From Lachnospiraceae bacterium (GTDB lineage Bacteria; Bacillota; Clostridia; Lachnospirales; Lachnospiraceae): a stretch of DNA of 61,411 nucleotides. Location of the stretch: the NCBI GenBank assembly GCA_017938285.1, contig JAGBBW010000094.1, positions 1 to 61,411 on the forward strand, in the 5' to 3' direction. Shown here in pieces: positions 1 to 7,603 of the stretch. The position numbers and the translations under genes were made by a program. Positions within the stretch are counted from its first letter, which is position 1. Every line of letters starts with the position of its first letter. Under the pieces are notes generated by a model. That model ran no database searches. It was not told the DNA's origin and worked only from the letters and a program-made list of their open reading frames with translations.

Positions 1-278
1 ACAGACATATGAGGATACAGAGCGTAGTTCTGGAATACCATCGCGATATCTCTGTCCTTTGGCTCAACGTCGTTCATCAGCTTGTCGCCAATGTAAAGCT
101 CACCGGATGTAATTTCTTCCAGACCAGCGATCATACGGAGTGTAGTAGACTTACCACAACCGGATGGACCTACGAAGATGATGAATTCCTTATCTGCGAT
201 TTCAAGATTGAAATCCTTAACAGCTACAAATCCATTAGGATATGTCTTATTAATATGCTTTAAAGATAAACTTGCCAT
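1..278 (-). CDS. msmK: ABC transporter ATP-binding protein, MsmK/UgpC type (partial)
   Basis: The N-terminal 92 residues of a cytoplasmic ATPase that energises carbohydrate ABC importers. The reading starts [16 protein letters not shown], has a complete Walker A (GPSGCGKST, about residues 36-44) and a Q-loop region ([11 protein letters not shown]) just before the window ends; the signature, Walker B and TOBE-like regulatory domain lie outside. The start is fixed by an AGGAGG about 9 bases upstream (288-293). In Firmicutes one such ATPase often serves several sugar importers, which fits a gene with no permease upstream. Which sugar it serves cannot be told from this fragment. The family call is firm; the symbol is by resemblance. 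Confidence 0.9.
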   Translation of the reverse strand, partial: MASLSLKHINKTYPNGFVAVKDFNLEIADKEFIIFVGPSGCGKSTTLRMIAGLEEITSGELYIGDKLMNDVEPKDRDIAMVFQNYALYPHMS

Positions 279-499
279 TTGTTCATTCCTCCTAATATAG
301 TTATCAACTTTTTCAATAGTGTCTTACAAAATATGAACCAGATTTTCTGGTTTTTTCTTAACATGGTTATATCATACTACAAATCAAAAAAAAAAGCCAT
401 ATCTTAAATAACCAAAATCTGTTTTGTTTATTTGTTCAATTTGTATAAATCGTTTCGATTTTGGTTGTTTTGCCTGTTTTTTTATGTTTTTTTGTACTT
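279..499. other. Intergenic region upstream of msmK with two small inverted repeats
   Basis: AT-rich 220-bp gap holding the leader of the msmK-type gene. It contains AACCAGA...TCTGGTT (about 329-347) and AAATCG-TTT-CGATTT (447-461). Either could be an operator, but no regulator gene is adjacent and I could not assign a convincing -35/-10 pair. Nothing coding was seen. Confidence 0.4.
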
Positions 500-1366
500 T
501 TACTGTCTAATTTCAATAAAACCTTCGCCCATTACTTCCCGGACATCATTCACAATGACGAAAGCTGATGGGTCAATTTTGTGAACAATATCGATCAACT
601 GGACAATTTCTTTCTTGGTTACCACGCAGATCAGCATTTTTTTCTCTTCTCTGGAATACATTCCCTGTACATTTACACCGGTGGCGCCACGGTCCACATC
701 CTTTAACACCACTTCTGCGATTTCTTCTGCCTTGTCAGAAATGATATGGGCCATTTTGGCAAATTTGACACCCTGCAGTATGCCATCCGAAATTTTGGAA
801 CAAAGATACACCACACATACAGCGTACATGGCATTATCCACGCCAAACACCAGCGCACCGAGTACCACAATAGTACCATCAATCACCGCAAGGAGCTGTG
901 GAATGGAAACATGTTTCATTTTTTCATGAATCAATGCACTTAAAAGGTCTGTTCCGCCCGTAGTCGCCATTCTGGCAAGTACAAGACCAATACCCGCCCC
1001 GCTCATGACACCACCAAACAGCATTGCCGGCACATAATCATCAAACATCTGGTAAATCGGCAGAATGAGAATCCATACCGACAGCATAACCGTGGCAAAC
1101 ATCGTCTTGACAATATACTTTCTTCCTTTCTTTACCAGTGCCATCAGAAACAACGGACCGTTAAACAACAGATTTGTCAGCCAGACCGGGAACCCTCCTT
1201 CCCACAACATGCCGGTCACATGCTTGATTACAATGGCAAGACCCGTAACACCGCCACAGACCAGCCCCATGGGGTCAAAAGCGAGGTTGATTCCAAGTGC
1301 CATCAGAAAAGTTCCGGCAAGGATATAAAAAATATCCTTCCAAAGTCCAATATCCTGTTTTCTCAT
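500..1366 (-). CDS. YitT family membrane protein with C-terminal DUF2179
   Basis: 288-residue integral membrane protein of the YitT/YczE family. Five or so hydrophobic segments fill residues 10-205 (for example ILAGTFLMALGINLAFDP and VMLSVWILILPIYQMF), with the family's glycine-rich GLVCGGVTGLAIVI and ATTGGTDLLSALIHE stretches. The last 80 residues form a soluble DUF2179 domain (GATGVNVQGMYSREEKKML) resembling small ligand-binding domains. Length is typical for the family. Function is not established. It is the last gene before msmK on this strand and follows a small exported protein by 20 bases, so the two may be co-transcribed. Confidence 0.88.
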   Translation of the reverse strand: MRKQDIGLWKDIFYILAGTFLMALGINLAFDPMGLVCGGVTGLAIVIKHVTGMLWEGGFPVWLTNLLFNGPLFLMALVKKGRKYIVKTMFATVMLSVWILILPIYQMFDDYVPAMLFGGVMSGAGIGLVLARMATTGGTDLLSALIHEKMKHVSIPQLLAVIDGTIVVLGALVFGVDNAMYAVCVVYLCSKISDGILQGVKFAKMAHIISDKAEEIAEVVLKDVDRGATGVNVQGMYSREEKKMLICVVTKKEIVQLIDIVHKIDPSAFVIVNDVREVMGEGFIEIRQ

Positions 1367-1386
1367 TACTGCAATTTTCTCTCTTT

Positions 1387-1803
1387 CTATTGTTTTTCAC
1401 CAGATAAAAAGATAACACAGGTTGCCGCCGCTGTAAAGCCGCTTCCGTCGGCCGGAGCCAGATATGAATGATACTTCTGCACCTTCGTTCCTGCATTTGC
1501 CAGACTTCCGGATGTAAGATCAATCAGATTTCCTGTCACAGTGGCACTGCCTGTATAAACAATCAGCTGTGCACCCTGGGCAACTTCCAGGGTATCTCCC
1601 TTTTTCATGGTAATGCATTCATAGCCGCCTGTGGCGCCTTTTAACTGTTCTTCCAGATAGCTCCGGGTGATCAGCGGATCACCAGCAGAACCTGGTTCAC
1701 TGGTTGCTGCCCCTACCGTCATTCCTGAACAGAACAGCAGGGAGCCTCCCAGAACCACAGCCCCTGCCATCCAGAATCGTTTGTTTGCTTTCTTTTCCAT
1801 CAT
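1387..1803 (-). CDS. Small exported protein of unknown function
   Basis: 138 residues with a clear signal peptide: basic start MMEKKANKR, hydrophobic core VVLGGSLLFCSGMTVG and an AAA-like cleavage region near residue 33. The mature part has a predicted helix (SYLEEQLKG) followed by beta-rich sequence (MKKGDTLEVAQGAQLIVYTGSATV) that looks like a small cupin or adhesin-like sandwich, but I do not recognise a named domain. The AAAAGGA ribosome site lies 7 bases before the first ATG. It is placed between an LCP-like protein and YitT on the same strand, suggesting an envelope role; that is inference. Confidence 0.75.
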   Translation of the reverse strand: MMEKKANKRFWMAGAVVLGGSLLFCSGMTVGAATSEPGSAGDPLITRSYLEEQLKGATGGYECITMKKGDTLEVAQGAQLIVYTGSATVTGNLIDLTSGSLANAGTKVQKYHSYLAPADGSGFTAAATCVIFLSGEKQ

Positions 1804-1869
1804 TTTTTATTCCTTTTCCCTATGTTTTATTTTTTTTCGCAGCCCTGTCTTCTTCCGCATTTTCCTTTA

Positions 1870-2616
1870 TTAATTACCACTTATGCTTTTTCCTGCCATC
1901 AACTCCTGCAGCCGTTCCCTGGAACGTTTCCCGGAAAGCAGAAAACCATCTTTTTCCTGGGTTCCAGGGGCCTGTTCCACCATAATCTGCTGAACATTCT
2001 GCCAGCTTTCAAAATACATCCAGCGTGTTTCCGGAGACATATCCGCAGAAGTTTCCTCCAGCCATACCGTATATTCTTCAAAAAATCCCCTGGCTGTCTT
2101 CTCCTTCTTAAGAATTTTCCACCAGTTTTCCAGCGCATCGGTATCTGTCCTTACATAATGCTCCATGGAAATTCCAAGCAGTTCTGACACTATCCGGTTG
2201 CAGCCCTTCAATCCATATTCCCTGGAAAAACTCTCTGCCATATTGGAAAGTTTCAGATATTGCGGAAGCTCCGGAGCATACGCCTGTAAACTTTTATATA
2301 ATTCCTCCGACAACGTCACCCTGGTATCCACCGGTATCTGCAGATAGGAAACTTCCTGGCTTTTTGTATGGAATACTTCTATATAAATGGCATTGATTTT
2401 TTTAGAGTCTTCCTCCATTACATAAAGCACTGTCACCAGCTGCTCCTGCGGTTTTTCCGGATGGGGCGTCTGAAACACTTCCATGGATTCGTTGTATCCC
2501 ACTTCGATTTCGGTCAGCTCATTGAGCACCGGAATAAGTACCGTCATGGTCAGAAGCACCAGAATGACACCTCCGGCTGTGATTATTGTTTTTTTCACGG
2601 ATGATTTTTTACCCAC
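1870..2616 (-). CDS. Membrane-anchored LCP-like protein (divergent, short)
   Basis: 248 residues. A basic N-terminus and one transmembrane segment (IITAGGVILVLLTMTVLIPVL) anchor it to the membrane. The outer part resembles a trimmed LytR-CpsA-Psr fold: IYIEVFHTKSQEVSYLQIPVD followed by a threonine and a VSELLGISMEHYVRTD-like stretch. LCP enzymes attach wall polymers to peptidoglycan. The usual catalytic arginines are not evident, so this may be a non-enzymatic relative. The start is taken at a GTG 6 bases after GAGGTG; another in-frame GTG lies three codons upstream at 2625. Family call moderate. Confidence 0.6.
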   Translation of the reverse strand: MGKKSSVKKTIITAGGVILVLLTMTVLIPVLNELTEIEVGYNESMEVFQTPHPEKPQEQLVTVLYVMEEDSKKINAIYIEVFHTKSQEVSYLQIPVDTRVTLSEELYKSLQAYAPELPQYLKLSNMAESFSREYGLKGCNRIVSELLGISMEHYVRTDTDALENWWKILKKEKTARGFFEEYTVWLEETSADMSPETRWMYFESWQNVQQIMVEQAPGTQEKDGFLLSGKRSRERLQELMAGKSISGN

Positions 2617-2710
2617 CTGTTTCACCTCTGTATTTTTTTACTACCTCCATAATAACCGAAAGTCAAAAAAATTACTACTATAAAAAGAAGGAAATACACT
2701 TTTATTTTTA

Positions 2711-2739
2711 TTGGGATTTTCCGAAAAATATGGTACAAT
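2711..2739 (+). promoter_or_regulatory. Upstream promoter of the SDR gene
   Basis: TTGGGA (2711-2716), 17-bp spacer, TACAAT (2734-2739) preceded by an extended TGG. A second copy of the -10 region lies 80 bp downstream (TACAAT 2814-2819) inside a 17-base direct repeat, without a good -35. Confidence 0.6.
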
Positions 2740-2743
2740 GTCC

Positions 2744-2799
2744 GCAAAGGGCGGAGAGGAATGTAGCAAATCTTTGATTTGCGAATCTGCGCCCTTTGC
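2744..2799 (+). repeat. Nested inverted-repeat element between duplicated -10 sequences
   Basis: Outer arms GCAAAGGGCG (2744-2753) and CGCCCTTTGC (2790-2799) are a perfect 10-bp inverted repeat. Inner arms GCAAATC (2766-2772) and GATTTGC (2776-2782) form a 7-bp stem with a 3-base loop. The element is bracketed by a 17-base direct repeat ending TATGGTACAATGT (2725-2741 and 2805-2821). It may be a miniature mobile repeat or a structured leader. Confidence 0.6.
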
Positions 2800-2843
2800 C
2801 AGAGAAAATATGGTACAATGTGAAAAAAAGAAAGGATTTTCCC

Positions 2844-3575
2844 ATGAAACGAAAAACAGTTCTTGTTACCGGCTCCGCCCGTGGTATTGGACGTGCCATT
2901 GCCCTTGCCTTTGCAAAAAATGGATATGATGTTATTGTAAACTGTGTCAGAAGCATCGAGGCACTTTCTGATTTAGAGGAAGAGATTCTCGCCTGTGGTG
3001 TCCGAAGCCGCTCTTTTATTGGAAATGTCGGTGATGCCTCCTTTGTCCGCCGGATGTTTGAAACCATTGCAAAAGAATCCGGCACTCTGGATGTTCTTGT
3101 GAACAATGCCGGGATTTCTTATGTCGGTCTGCTTACTGACATGACCGCAGAGGACTGGCAGACTATACTGGATACGAACCTGTCCTCCGTGTTTTACTGT
3201 TCTTCCCAGGCGATTCCTCTGATGCTGAAAGAGCATAAAGGGCGCATTATCAATATCTCCTCCATGTGGGGAACCAGTGGTGCCTCCTGTGAAGTAGCCT
3301 ACTCTGCCACCAAAGGGGGAATGAACGCTTTTACAAAAGCACTTGCAAAAGAGCTGGCTCCCAGCGGTATTACCGTCAACGCCATTGCCTGCGGTGTCAT
3401 TGATACTGAAATGAACCACTGTTTTTCCGAAGAAGAACGTGCTGCCCTGGCAGAGGAAATTCCGGCCGGACGCTTCGGCACAGCCGAAGAAGTGGCACAG
3501 CTGGCACTCCAGCTGGCAGAAGGACCGGACTATCTTACCGGACAGATTATTGGTCTGGACGGAGGATATTTATAA
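2844..3575 (+). CDS. SDR family NAD(P)-dependent oxidoreductase (FabG-like)
   Basis: 243-residue short-chain dehydrogenase/reductase of classical size. It shows the cofactor motif TGSARGIGRA (residues 9-18), the NNAG structural motif (VLVNNAG, near 84), catalytic Ser in NISS (near 137) and YSATKGG (Tyr and Lys of YxxxK near 150-154), and the C-terminal LTGQIIGLDGGYL typical of FabG-type 3-oxoacyl-ACP reductases. No other fatty-acid genes are adjacent, so a housekeeping FabG is not certain; a YmfI-like or other ketoreductase is possible. The start is placed 7 bases after AAAGGA. A strong terminator follows. Confidence 0.9.
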   Translation: MKRKTVLVTGSARGIGRAIALAFAKNGYDVIVNCVRSIEALSDLEEEILACGVRSRSFIGNVGDASFVRRMFETIAKESGTLDVLVNNAGISYVGLLTDMTAEDWQTILDTNLSSVFYCSSQAIPLMLKEHKGRIINISSMWGTSGASCEVAYSATKGGMNAFTKALAKELAPSGITVNAIACGVIDTEMNHCFSEEERAALAEEIPAGRFGTAEEVAQLALQLAEGPDYLTGQIIGLDGGYL

Positions 3576-3597
3576 AATTCTCTTACCGTATACGCAG

Positions 3598-3655
3598 ACA
3601 CCAGAAGGAGTCGGAAAAGAACGGTTTTCCGACTCCTTCTGGTGTTCTTTTTTAT
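3598..3655 (+). terminator. Rho-independent terminator after the SDR gene
   Basis: A perfect 21-bp stem (3598-3618 with 3625-3645), 6-base loop and a following TCTTTTTT tract. It also separates the convergent ABC operon. Confidence 0.95.
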
Positions 3656-3719
3656 TCTCTTGTCATCTCCTGGACTTCTCCCGAATCATTTATTTTTGTG
3701 TTATTCTCCCGTAATACTT

Positions 3720-3776
3720 TTATTTCACTGCCGAACCCACAATTCCTGCCGCCAGCATTAAAATCAGATAAATCAT
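3720..3776 (-). CDS. Possible 18-residue hydrophobic peptide
   Basis: MIYLILMLAAGIVGSAVK, preceded by AGGAGA about 7 bases before the ATG and placed 12 bases after the stop of the last permease of the operon. The composition suits a single short membrane helix. Evidence is the ribosome site, position and composition only; it could be chance. Confidence 0.3.
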   Translation of the reverse strand: MIYLILMLAAGIVGSAVK

Positions 3777-3788
3777 ATTCTTCTCCTT

Positions 3789-4283
3789 CTATTCTCCCAA
3801 TCCGGCTCCAACTGTTCCAATGAAACAATAAAACAATATATTTACTACTGCCGCTGCCAGAAGCACTCCCTGATACAGCAGAATATTTCCTGCTCCAAAC
3901 AACGGAGCCCCTGCCAGCTGCACCACCAGGGCAATTACCCAGCGGACCGCCACATATTCACCCATAATTTTTATCTTACTGAGCAGAAATGCAGATTTCC
4001 GTATCGGAAAGTATACTGCCCGGCGGATTCTCCGGGCTGCCTTGTAATTTGCATTTGTCTCCCAGAACAGTGGACCTGCCACCAGCCCGACTAACAGACT
4101 CGCTGCAAAAATCGCAACGCCAATACAGCCCTCTACTGGCATTAACCCAACAAACAGTTCCACCCCTACCATAAAAAACATTACTACCAGTAAAAACATC
4201 CGGTATCCCCCGGATACCATCACACGGTCAAAGGCTTCCTCCGGTGTTTTGTATTCTCTATCTGTCTGCTTTATAACATTCAT
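3789..4283 (-). CDS. ABC-2-like membrane subunit of YtrA-type operon
   Basis: 164 residues with four hydrophobic segments (FLLVVMFFMVGVELFVGLM, VAIFAASLLVGLVAGPLF, WVIALVVQLAGAPLF, VLLAAAVVNILFYCFIG). It begins with a polar tail (MNVIKQTDREYKTPEEAFDRV). The start overlaps the 3' end of the upstream ATPase gene by 26 bases and follows AAAGGAG, so the pair is translationally linked and presumably forms one transporter. The sequence is too divergent to name a substrate; relatives of such operons handle peptide antibiotics or lipid-linked compounds. A longer in-frame extension upstream lies inside the ATPase gene and is rejected. Confidence 0.75.
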   Translation of the reverse strand: MNVIKQTDREYKTPEEAFDRVMVSGGYRMFLLVVMFFMVGVELFVGLMPVEGCIGVAIFAASLLVGLVAGPLFWETNANYKAARRIRRAVYFPIRKSAFLLSKIKIMGEYVAVRWVIALVVQLAGAPLFGAGNILLYQGVLLAAAVVNILFYCFIGTVGAGLGE

Positions 4284-5061
4284 CCTTCTGCCGCTCCTTT
4301 CCTTCCACCAGTTTATCATAATGGTATATGACATCTTCCAGCCGCACCGTACCATGCCCTGCTGCCTCTCCATGCAGACGGCGCATATAATTCTGGTACT
4401 TCTCATAAAGTTCTTCCTTCGATTCAAAAAACTTCATCCGTCCGCCTTCCATGAACGCCACATAATCTGCCACTTTATCCAGGTCCTCGGTTACATGGGT
4501 GGAAATAATCACAGAGACCATTTCCTGTTCCACTGCTTCCTGCAGCAGGTAGTAAAATTCCTTGCGGAATACCACATCCAGTCCACCGGTTGCTTCATCC
4601 ATCAGCAAAAGCTTTGGCTTGTAAGCCAGAGCAAATGCCAATTGGAATTTCATCCGCATACCTCTGGACAGATTCCGGTAGGTGGTTCCTTTTCCCAGTT
4701 CAAACTTTCTTAAATACTTTTCAAACGCCTCCTGGGAAAATTTTTCATAATACGCGCCCAGCAGTTTTCCGTTCTTCTCCAGTGACCAGTCCTCCAGAAA
4801 TGGCATTTCCTCCATTAGTACACCCATTTCCTGCTTCGCCTGTACCGGATGTTTCCCTGCGTCTATCCCCGCAATCGTGACGCTGCCGCTGGCTGCGGTT
4901 TCCGGATGCAGCAGCTGTTTTATTAATGTTGTTTTACCCGCACCATTTCTCCCGGTCAGTCCAAGAATATATCCCGGCTCCAAAGAAAAGGTAACCTCAT
5001 TTAATGCAAAAGAATGATATTTTTTACTGATTCCATTTACCTTTAATAATGCTTCTTCCAT
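4258..5061 (-). CDS. ABC transporter ATP-binding protein (second ATPase of operon)
   Basis: 267 residues. Walker A GRNGAGKTT (near 37-45), Q-loop region, signature NLSRGMRMKFQLA (LSRGM in place of LSGGQ, near 130), Walker B LLLMDEATGG (near 153) and H-loop STHV (near 192) are all present. The LSRGM variant is usual in YtrB/YtrE-like exporters and the paralogue upstream has LSAGM. It sits between a GntR regulator and its membrane partner and overlaps the latter, implying one transport complex. Substrate unknown. Confidence 0.9.
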   Translation of the reverse strand: MEEALLKVNGISKKYHSFALNEVTFSLEPGYILGLTGRNGAGKTTLIKQLLHPETAASGSVTIAGIDAGKHPVQAKQEMGVLMEEMPFLEDWSLEKNGKLLGAYYEKFSQEAFEKYLRKFELGKGTTYRNLSRGMRMKFQLAFALAYKPKLLLMDEATGGLDVVFRKEFYYLLQEAVEQEMVSVIISTHVTEDLDKVADYVAFMEGGRMKFFESKEELYEKYQNYMRRLHGEAAGHGTVRLEDVIYHYDKLVEGKERQKDECYKADR

Positions 5062-5146
5062 TTTGCCTCATTTCTGCCGTGCTTACCTTCCGGCGGTTCC
5101 TTTATATCATAAGTTTTTGGATGCATGGTACTAATTTCCTTACATA

Positions 5147-5521
5147 TTATGTTTCCTCATACAGCAGCTCCAACATATCCACAATGTCCTCTTTGGAAAG
5201 CTCTGCTGCCTTGCAGTCCCGGATTAACTCGCTCATCCGCTTCTCCAGGTCCTGGATTTTTTTCTCCTTTAACATTTCCAGCTTCCGGTTGCAGACAAAA
5301 AACCCACGACCCGGCACGGAATAAACCAGTCCCTGCGCCTCCAGTTCCTCATACGCCCGTTTGGTCGTAATGACACTAATCTGTAAATCCTTCGCCAGAC
5401 CCCGGATGGAGGGCAGTGCCTCCTCCGGTTTTATTTCCTGCCGTAAAATCGCGTCCTTTATCTGCTGTTCTATCTGCTCATAAATTGCCGCATTACTATG
5501 TTCTGATATAAAAATTTTCAT
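5147..5521 (-). CDS. GntR family transcriptional regulator, YtrA type
   Basis: 124 residues: an N-terminal winged helix (IYEQIEQQIKDAILRQEIKPEEALPS, then LAKDLQISVITTKRAYEELEAQGLVYSVPGRGFFV) and a short C-terminal helical dimerisation tail instead of a ligand-binding domain. That short form is the YtrA subfamily, which normally represses its own ABC transporter operon. Here the gene lies in the middle of two ATPase-permease pairs. The likely operator is the palindrome at 7403-7431 over the promoter at the operon head. Confidence 0.9.
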   Translation of the reverse strand: MKIFISEHSNAAIYEQIEQQIKDAILRQEIKPEEALPSIRGLAKDLQISVITTKRAYEELEAQGLVYSVPGRGFFVCNRKLEMLKEKKIQDLEKRMSELIRDCKAAELSKEDIVDMLELLYEET

Positions 5522-5572
5522 TTATTACCTCTCTTTCACATGCTGTCTTCCTTCTTCTGACGGATTACAGAG

Positions 5573-6340
5573 TTACTCCTCCGGTGTAAACAGCGTTGTT
5601 CTCTGGTCCAGATTGCCATATATGCTTCTGCGGTGCACCTTCGTATATTCCTCAATTTTTACCCAGCGCATGACATCCGCCCGGAAAATAAACATTACTG
5701 CATACGCACCTAACACAACCATCATTTTCGTTCCAACATTCTCATTATAATCCATAAACATTGCAACAACTATTCCGACAAGCAGCAGAACAACACAATA
5801 TACCCCATAAATGGCAAAACGGATTTTTCTGGCTCTCGGAAGCCCGGATTCCATGAGACTGACTTTTTCCGGCTTACAGTAACCACACAGTGTCGCAAGA
5901 AACATTCCTTCCAGCGTTACCAGTAAAAATGTTGTCATAATAATCCCACGCTCCAGGAAAATTTCAACACCGAATGCCTGCAATAAAAGTCCGGTTGCCA
6001 GGGAAATTACCATAATCCATGCTGTCAGCAGATTGGTCCGGTATACCAGATAATATACAATATCCTTCGTGGACAGCGGCAGGAAATGAAACTGCTTTTC
6101 TACACGCGCCTCCACCAGCATCAGTAACCACATGGTCATATAATAATACGCTCCTATATTTACCGTATCCACTTTTTTCAAATACGGAAGCAGTAAAAAT
6201 CCCAGATACAGAAACACCAGCAGCAGACATTTCCAACTGCATATCACATCCCTTACATCCGCCCAGAGCATTCTGCCCGCCATTTTTCTAAGATTCTTTT
6301 TATTTTTTCTGTTTTGTTCCAGTTTATCTGTCCAATCCAT
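5573..6340 (-). CDS. ABC transporter permease (first of operon)
   Basis: 255 residues, about six hydrophobic stretches (CLLLVFLYLGFLLLPYL, AYYYMTMWLLMLVEA, LLTAWIMVISLATGLLLQAF, IIMTTFLLVTLEGMFLATL, FAIYGVYCVVLLLVGIVVAMF, MMVVLGAYAVMFIF). Start at the ATG 6 bases after AGGAGG (6340); an in-frame ATG at 6367 has no comparable site. It follows the first ATPase gene and is probably its membrane partner. No similarity to the second permease is obvious by eye. Confidence 0.8.
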   Translation of the reverse strand: MDWTDKLEQNRKNKKNLRKMAGRMLWADVRDVICSWKCLLLVFLYLGFLLLPYLKKVDTVNIGAYYYMTMWLLMLVEARVEKQFHFLPLSTKDIVYYLVYRTNLLTAWIMVISLATGLLLQAFGVEIFLERGIIMTTFLLVTLEGMFLATLCGYCKPEKVSLMESGLPRARKIRFAIYGVYCVVLLLVGIVVAMFMDYNENVGTKMMVVLGAYAVMFIFRADVMRWVKIEEYTKVHRRSIYGNLDQRTTLFTPEE

Positions 6341-6415
6341 ATCGTTCCTCCTGTTCCGGCTGTCCACAACCCTCCAGCCACCTGATTTTAAACCTCTGCG
6401 CTGATGGGAGTTGTC

Positions 6416-7300
6416 TTATCCCCGCTGCACATTGGCATACTTTGAAATGTTTTTCTTATCTCCATATAAATAGCACAACAGCTGTTCAATATCCGGCGTT
6501 TCTACCTTATCCGCCAGCCGGAATGGTCCATTCTCCGCCAGCACCAGCCCTTCGCTGTAATTCTCCCGGTCAATTCTTCCAATCAGCTGGCTTTTCATAT
6601 AGTCCAGCTGGTTTTTGCTGCCTTTTACCACACGGTATCTGGAAAGCAGGGCATCCTTTTCTTCAAAGAACGTCTGACTTCCCTTTTCCAGAAAAAGCAG
6701 ATAATCTGCCATCCGGTCCAGCTCCTCCGTTAAATGGGTCGTCCAGATAATGTTGCGTTTTCCGGATTCCATATACTCTCCCATCAGTTCATACAAGTCT
6801 TTTCTGGCAAAACTGTCCAGGGACGCTGTTGGTTCATCCAGAAACAATACGTTGGAATCATAGCTGAAGGCAAATGCCATCTGCAGCTTCAGCTTCATTC
6901 CGGCGGATAATTTTTTCACCTTCTTGTTTTCCGGAATTTCCAGCCGTTTCAGCAGTTCCTCATACCGTTTTTCATCAAACTCCCGGTACAACGGTCCATA
7001 TACCGCTCCGATGTCCTTTGCATTCAGCGTTTCATTGAACGGACAATCTTCCATGACAAACGCACACTGGCGCCGGTATTCCTGCCGTTCCTCACCATCT
7101 CTTCCCGCTTTCTTTCCATTAATACAAATGCTTCCACCATCCAGACACTCTCCAAATAACATCGTCTGAAACAAGGTACTCTTACCGGAACCATTACGGC
7201 CAACCACGCCAAGAATGTACCCCTCCGGCAGGTCAAAATTTATTTCTCCAAGGGTAAAACCATCCCGTTTCTTTTTATACTGCTCTACTTTTACTCCCAT
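6416..7300 (-). CDS. ABC transporter ATP-binding protein (first ATPase of operon)
   Basis: 294 residues. Walker A GRNGSGKST (near 34), signature KLSAGMKLKLQMA (near 132), Walker B VLFLDEPTASLD (near 154-165) and switch histidine in TTHL (near 191). The 80-residue C-terminal extension after the H-loop (from EKGSQTFFEEKDALL) is also seen in the second ATPase and is a feature of this exporter group. First gene of the operon, with the promoter/operator 120 bases upstream. The start at 7300 has AGGAAGG at good spacing; an ATG nine codons earlier has none. Confidence 0.9.
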   Translation of the reverse strand: MGVKVEQYKKKRDGFTLGEINFDLPEGYILGVVGRNGSGKSTLFQTMLFGECLDGGSICINGKKAGRDGEERQEYRRQCAFVMEDCPFNETLNAKDIGAVYGPLYREFDEKRYEELLKRLEIPENKKVKKLSAGMKLKLQMAFAFSYDSNVLFLDEPTASLDSFARKDLYELMGEYMESGKRNIIWTTHLTEELDRMADYLLFLEKGSQTFFEEKDALLSRYRVVKGSKNQLDYMKSQLIGRIDRENYSEGLVLAENGPFRLADKVETPDIEQLLCYLYGDKKNISKYANVQRG

Positions 7301-7402
7301 CCTTACCCTTCCTTTCTGAATTATCATCAGATACTTCTGTTTTTTTATGATAAGTACCTGACTGTGTATACTTTATATCGTTACTGTGTATCAACCGTTT
7401 AT

Positions 7403-7446
7403 AAACTGTATATATTATATATACACAGTTTATGTACAAATGTCAA
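7403..7446 (-). promoter_or_regulatory. Promoter with palindromic operator for the YtrA-like operon
   Basis: Reading leftwards: TTGACA (7441-7446), 17-bp spacer, TATATA (7418-7423). The -10 sits inside a dyad: GTATATAT-T-ATATATAC flanked by AAACT and AGTTT (7403-7431). A repressor bound there would block RNA polymerase, and the GntR/YtrA protein of the same operon is the natural candidate. Confidence 0.75.
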
Positions 7447-7507
7447 TAGTTTTTTTAAAAAAGATAAAAGTTATTCTCCCCCTTTCCTTTTCTTTACCGA
7501 AACTAAG

Positions 7508-7536
7508 TGGACACCTATAAAAGAATCAGATAATAT
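7508..7536 (+). promoter_or_regulatory. Probable promoter of the PiT phosphate transporter
   Basis: TGGACA (7508-7513), 17-bp spacer, TAATAT (7531-7536), about 65 bases before the gene. No clear Pho-type direct repeats were seen. Confidence 0.45.
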
Positions 7537-7603
7537 ATAATTAAATGTAAAAATATTTCTACTATATTTTCCAAATAATTTTTACATACAGAAAGGAGAC
7601 GTT

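Noticed and set aside
447-461. LacI-type operator AAATCG-TTT-CGATTT
   Set aside because: The dyad has an odd 3-base centre and no regulator gene nearby; it is listed only as part of the intergenic region.
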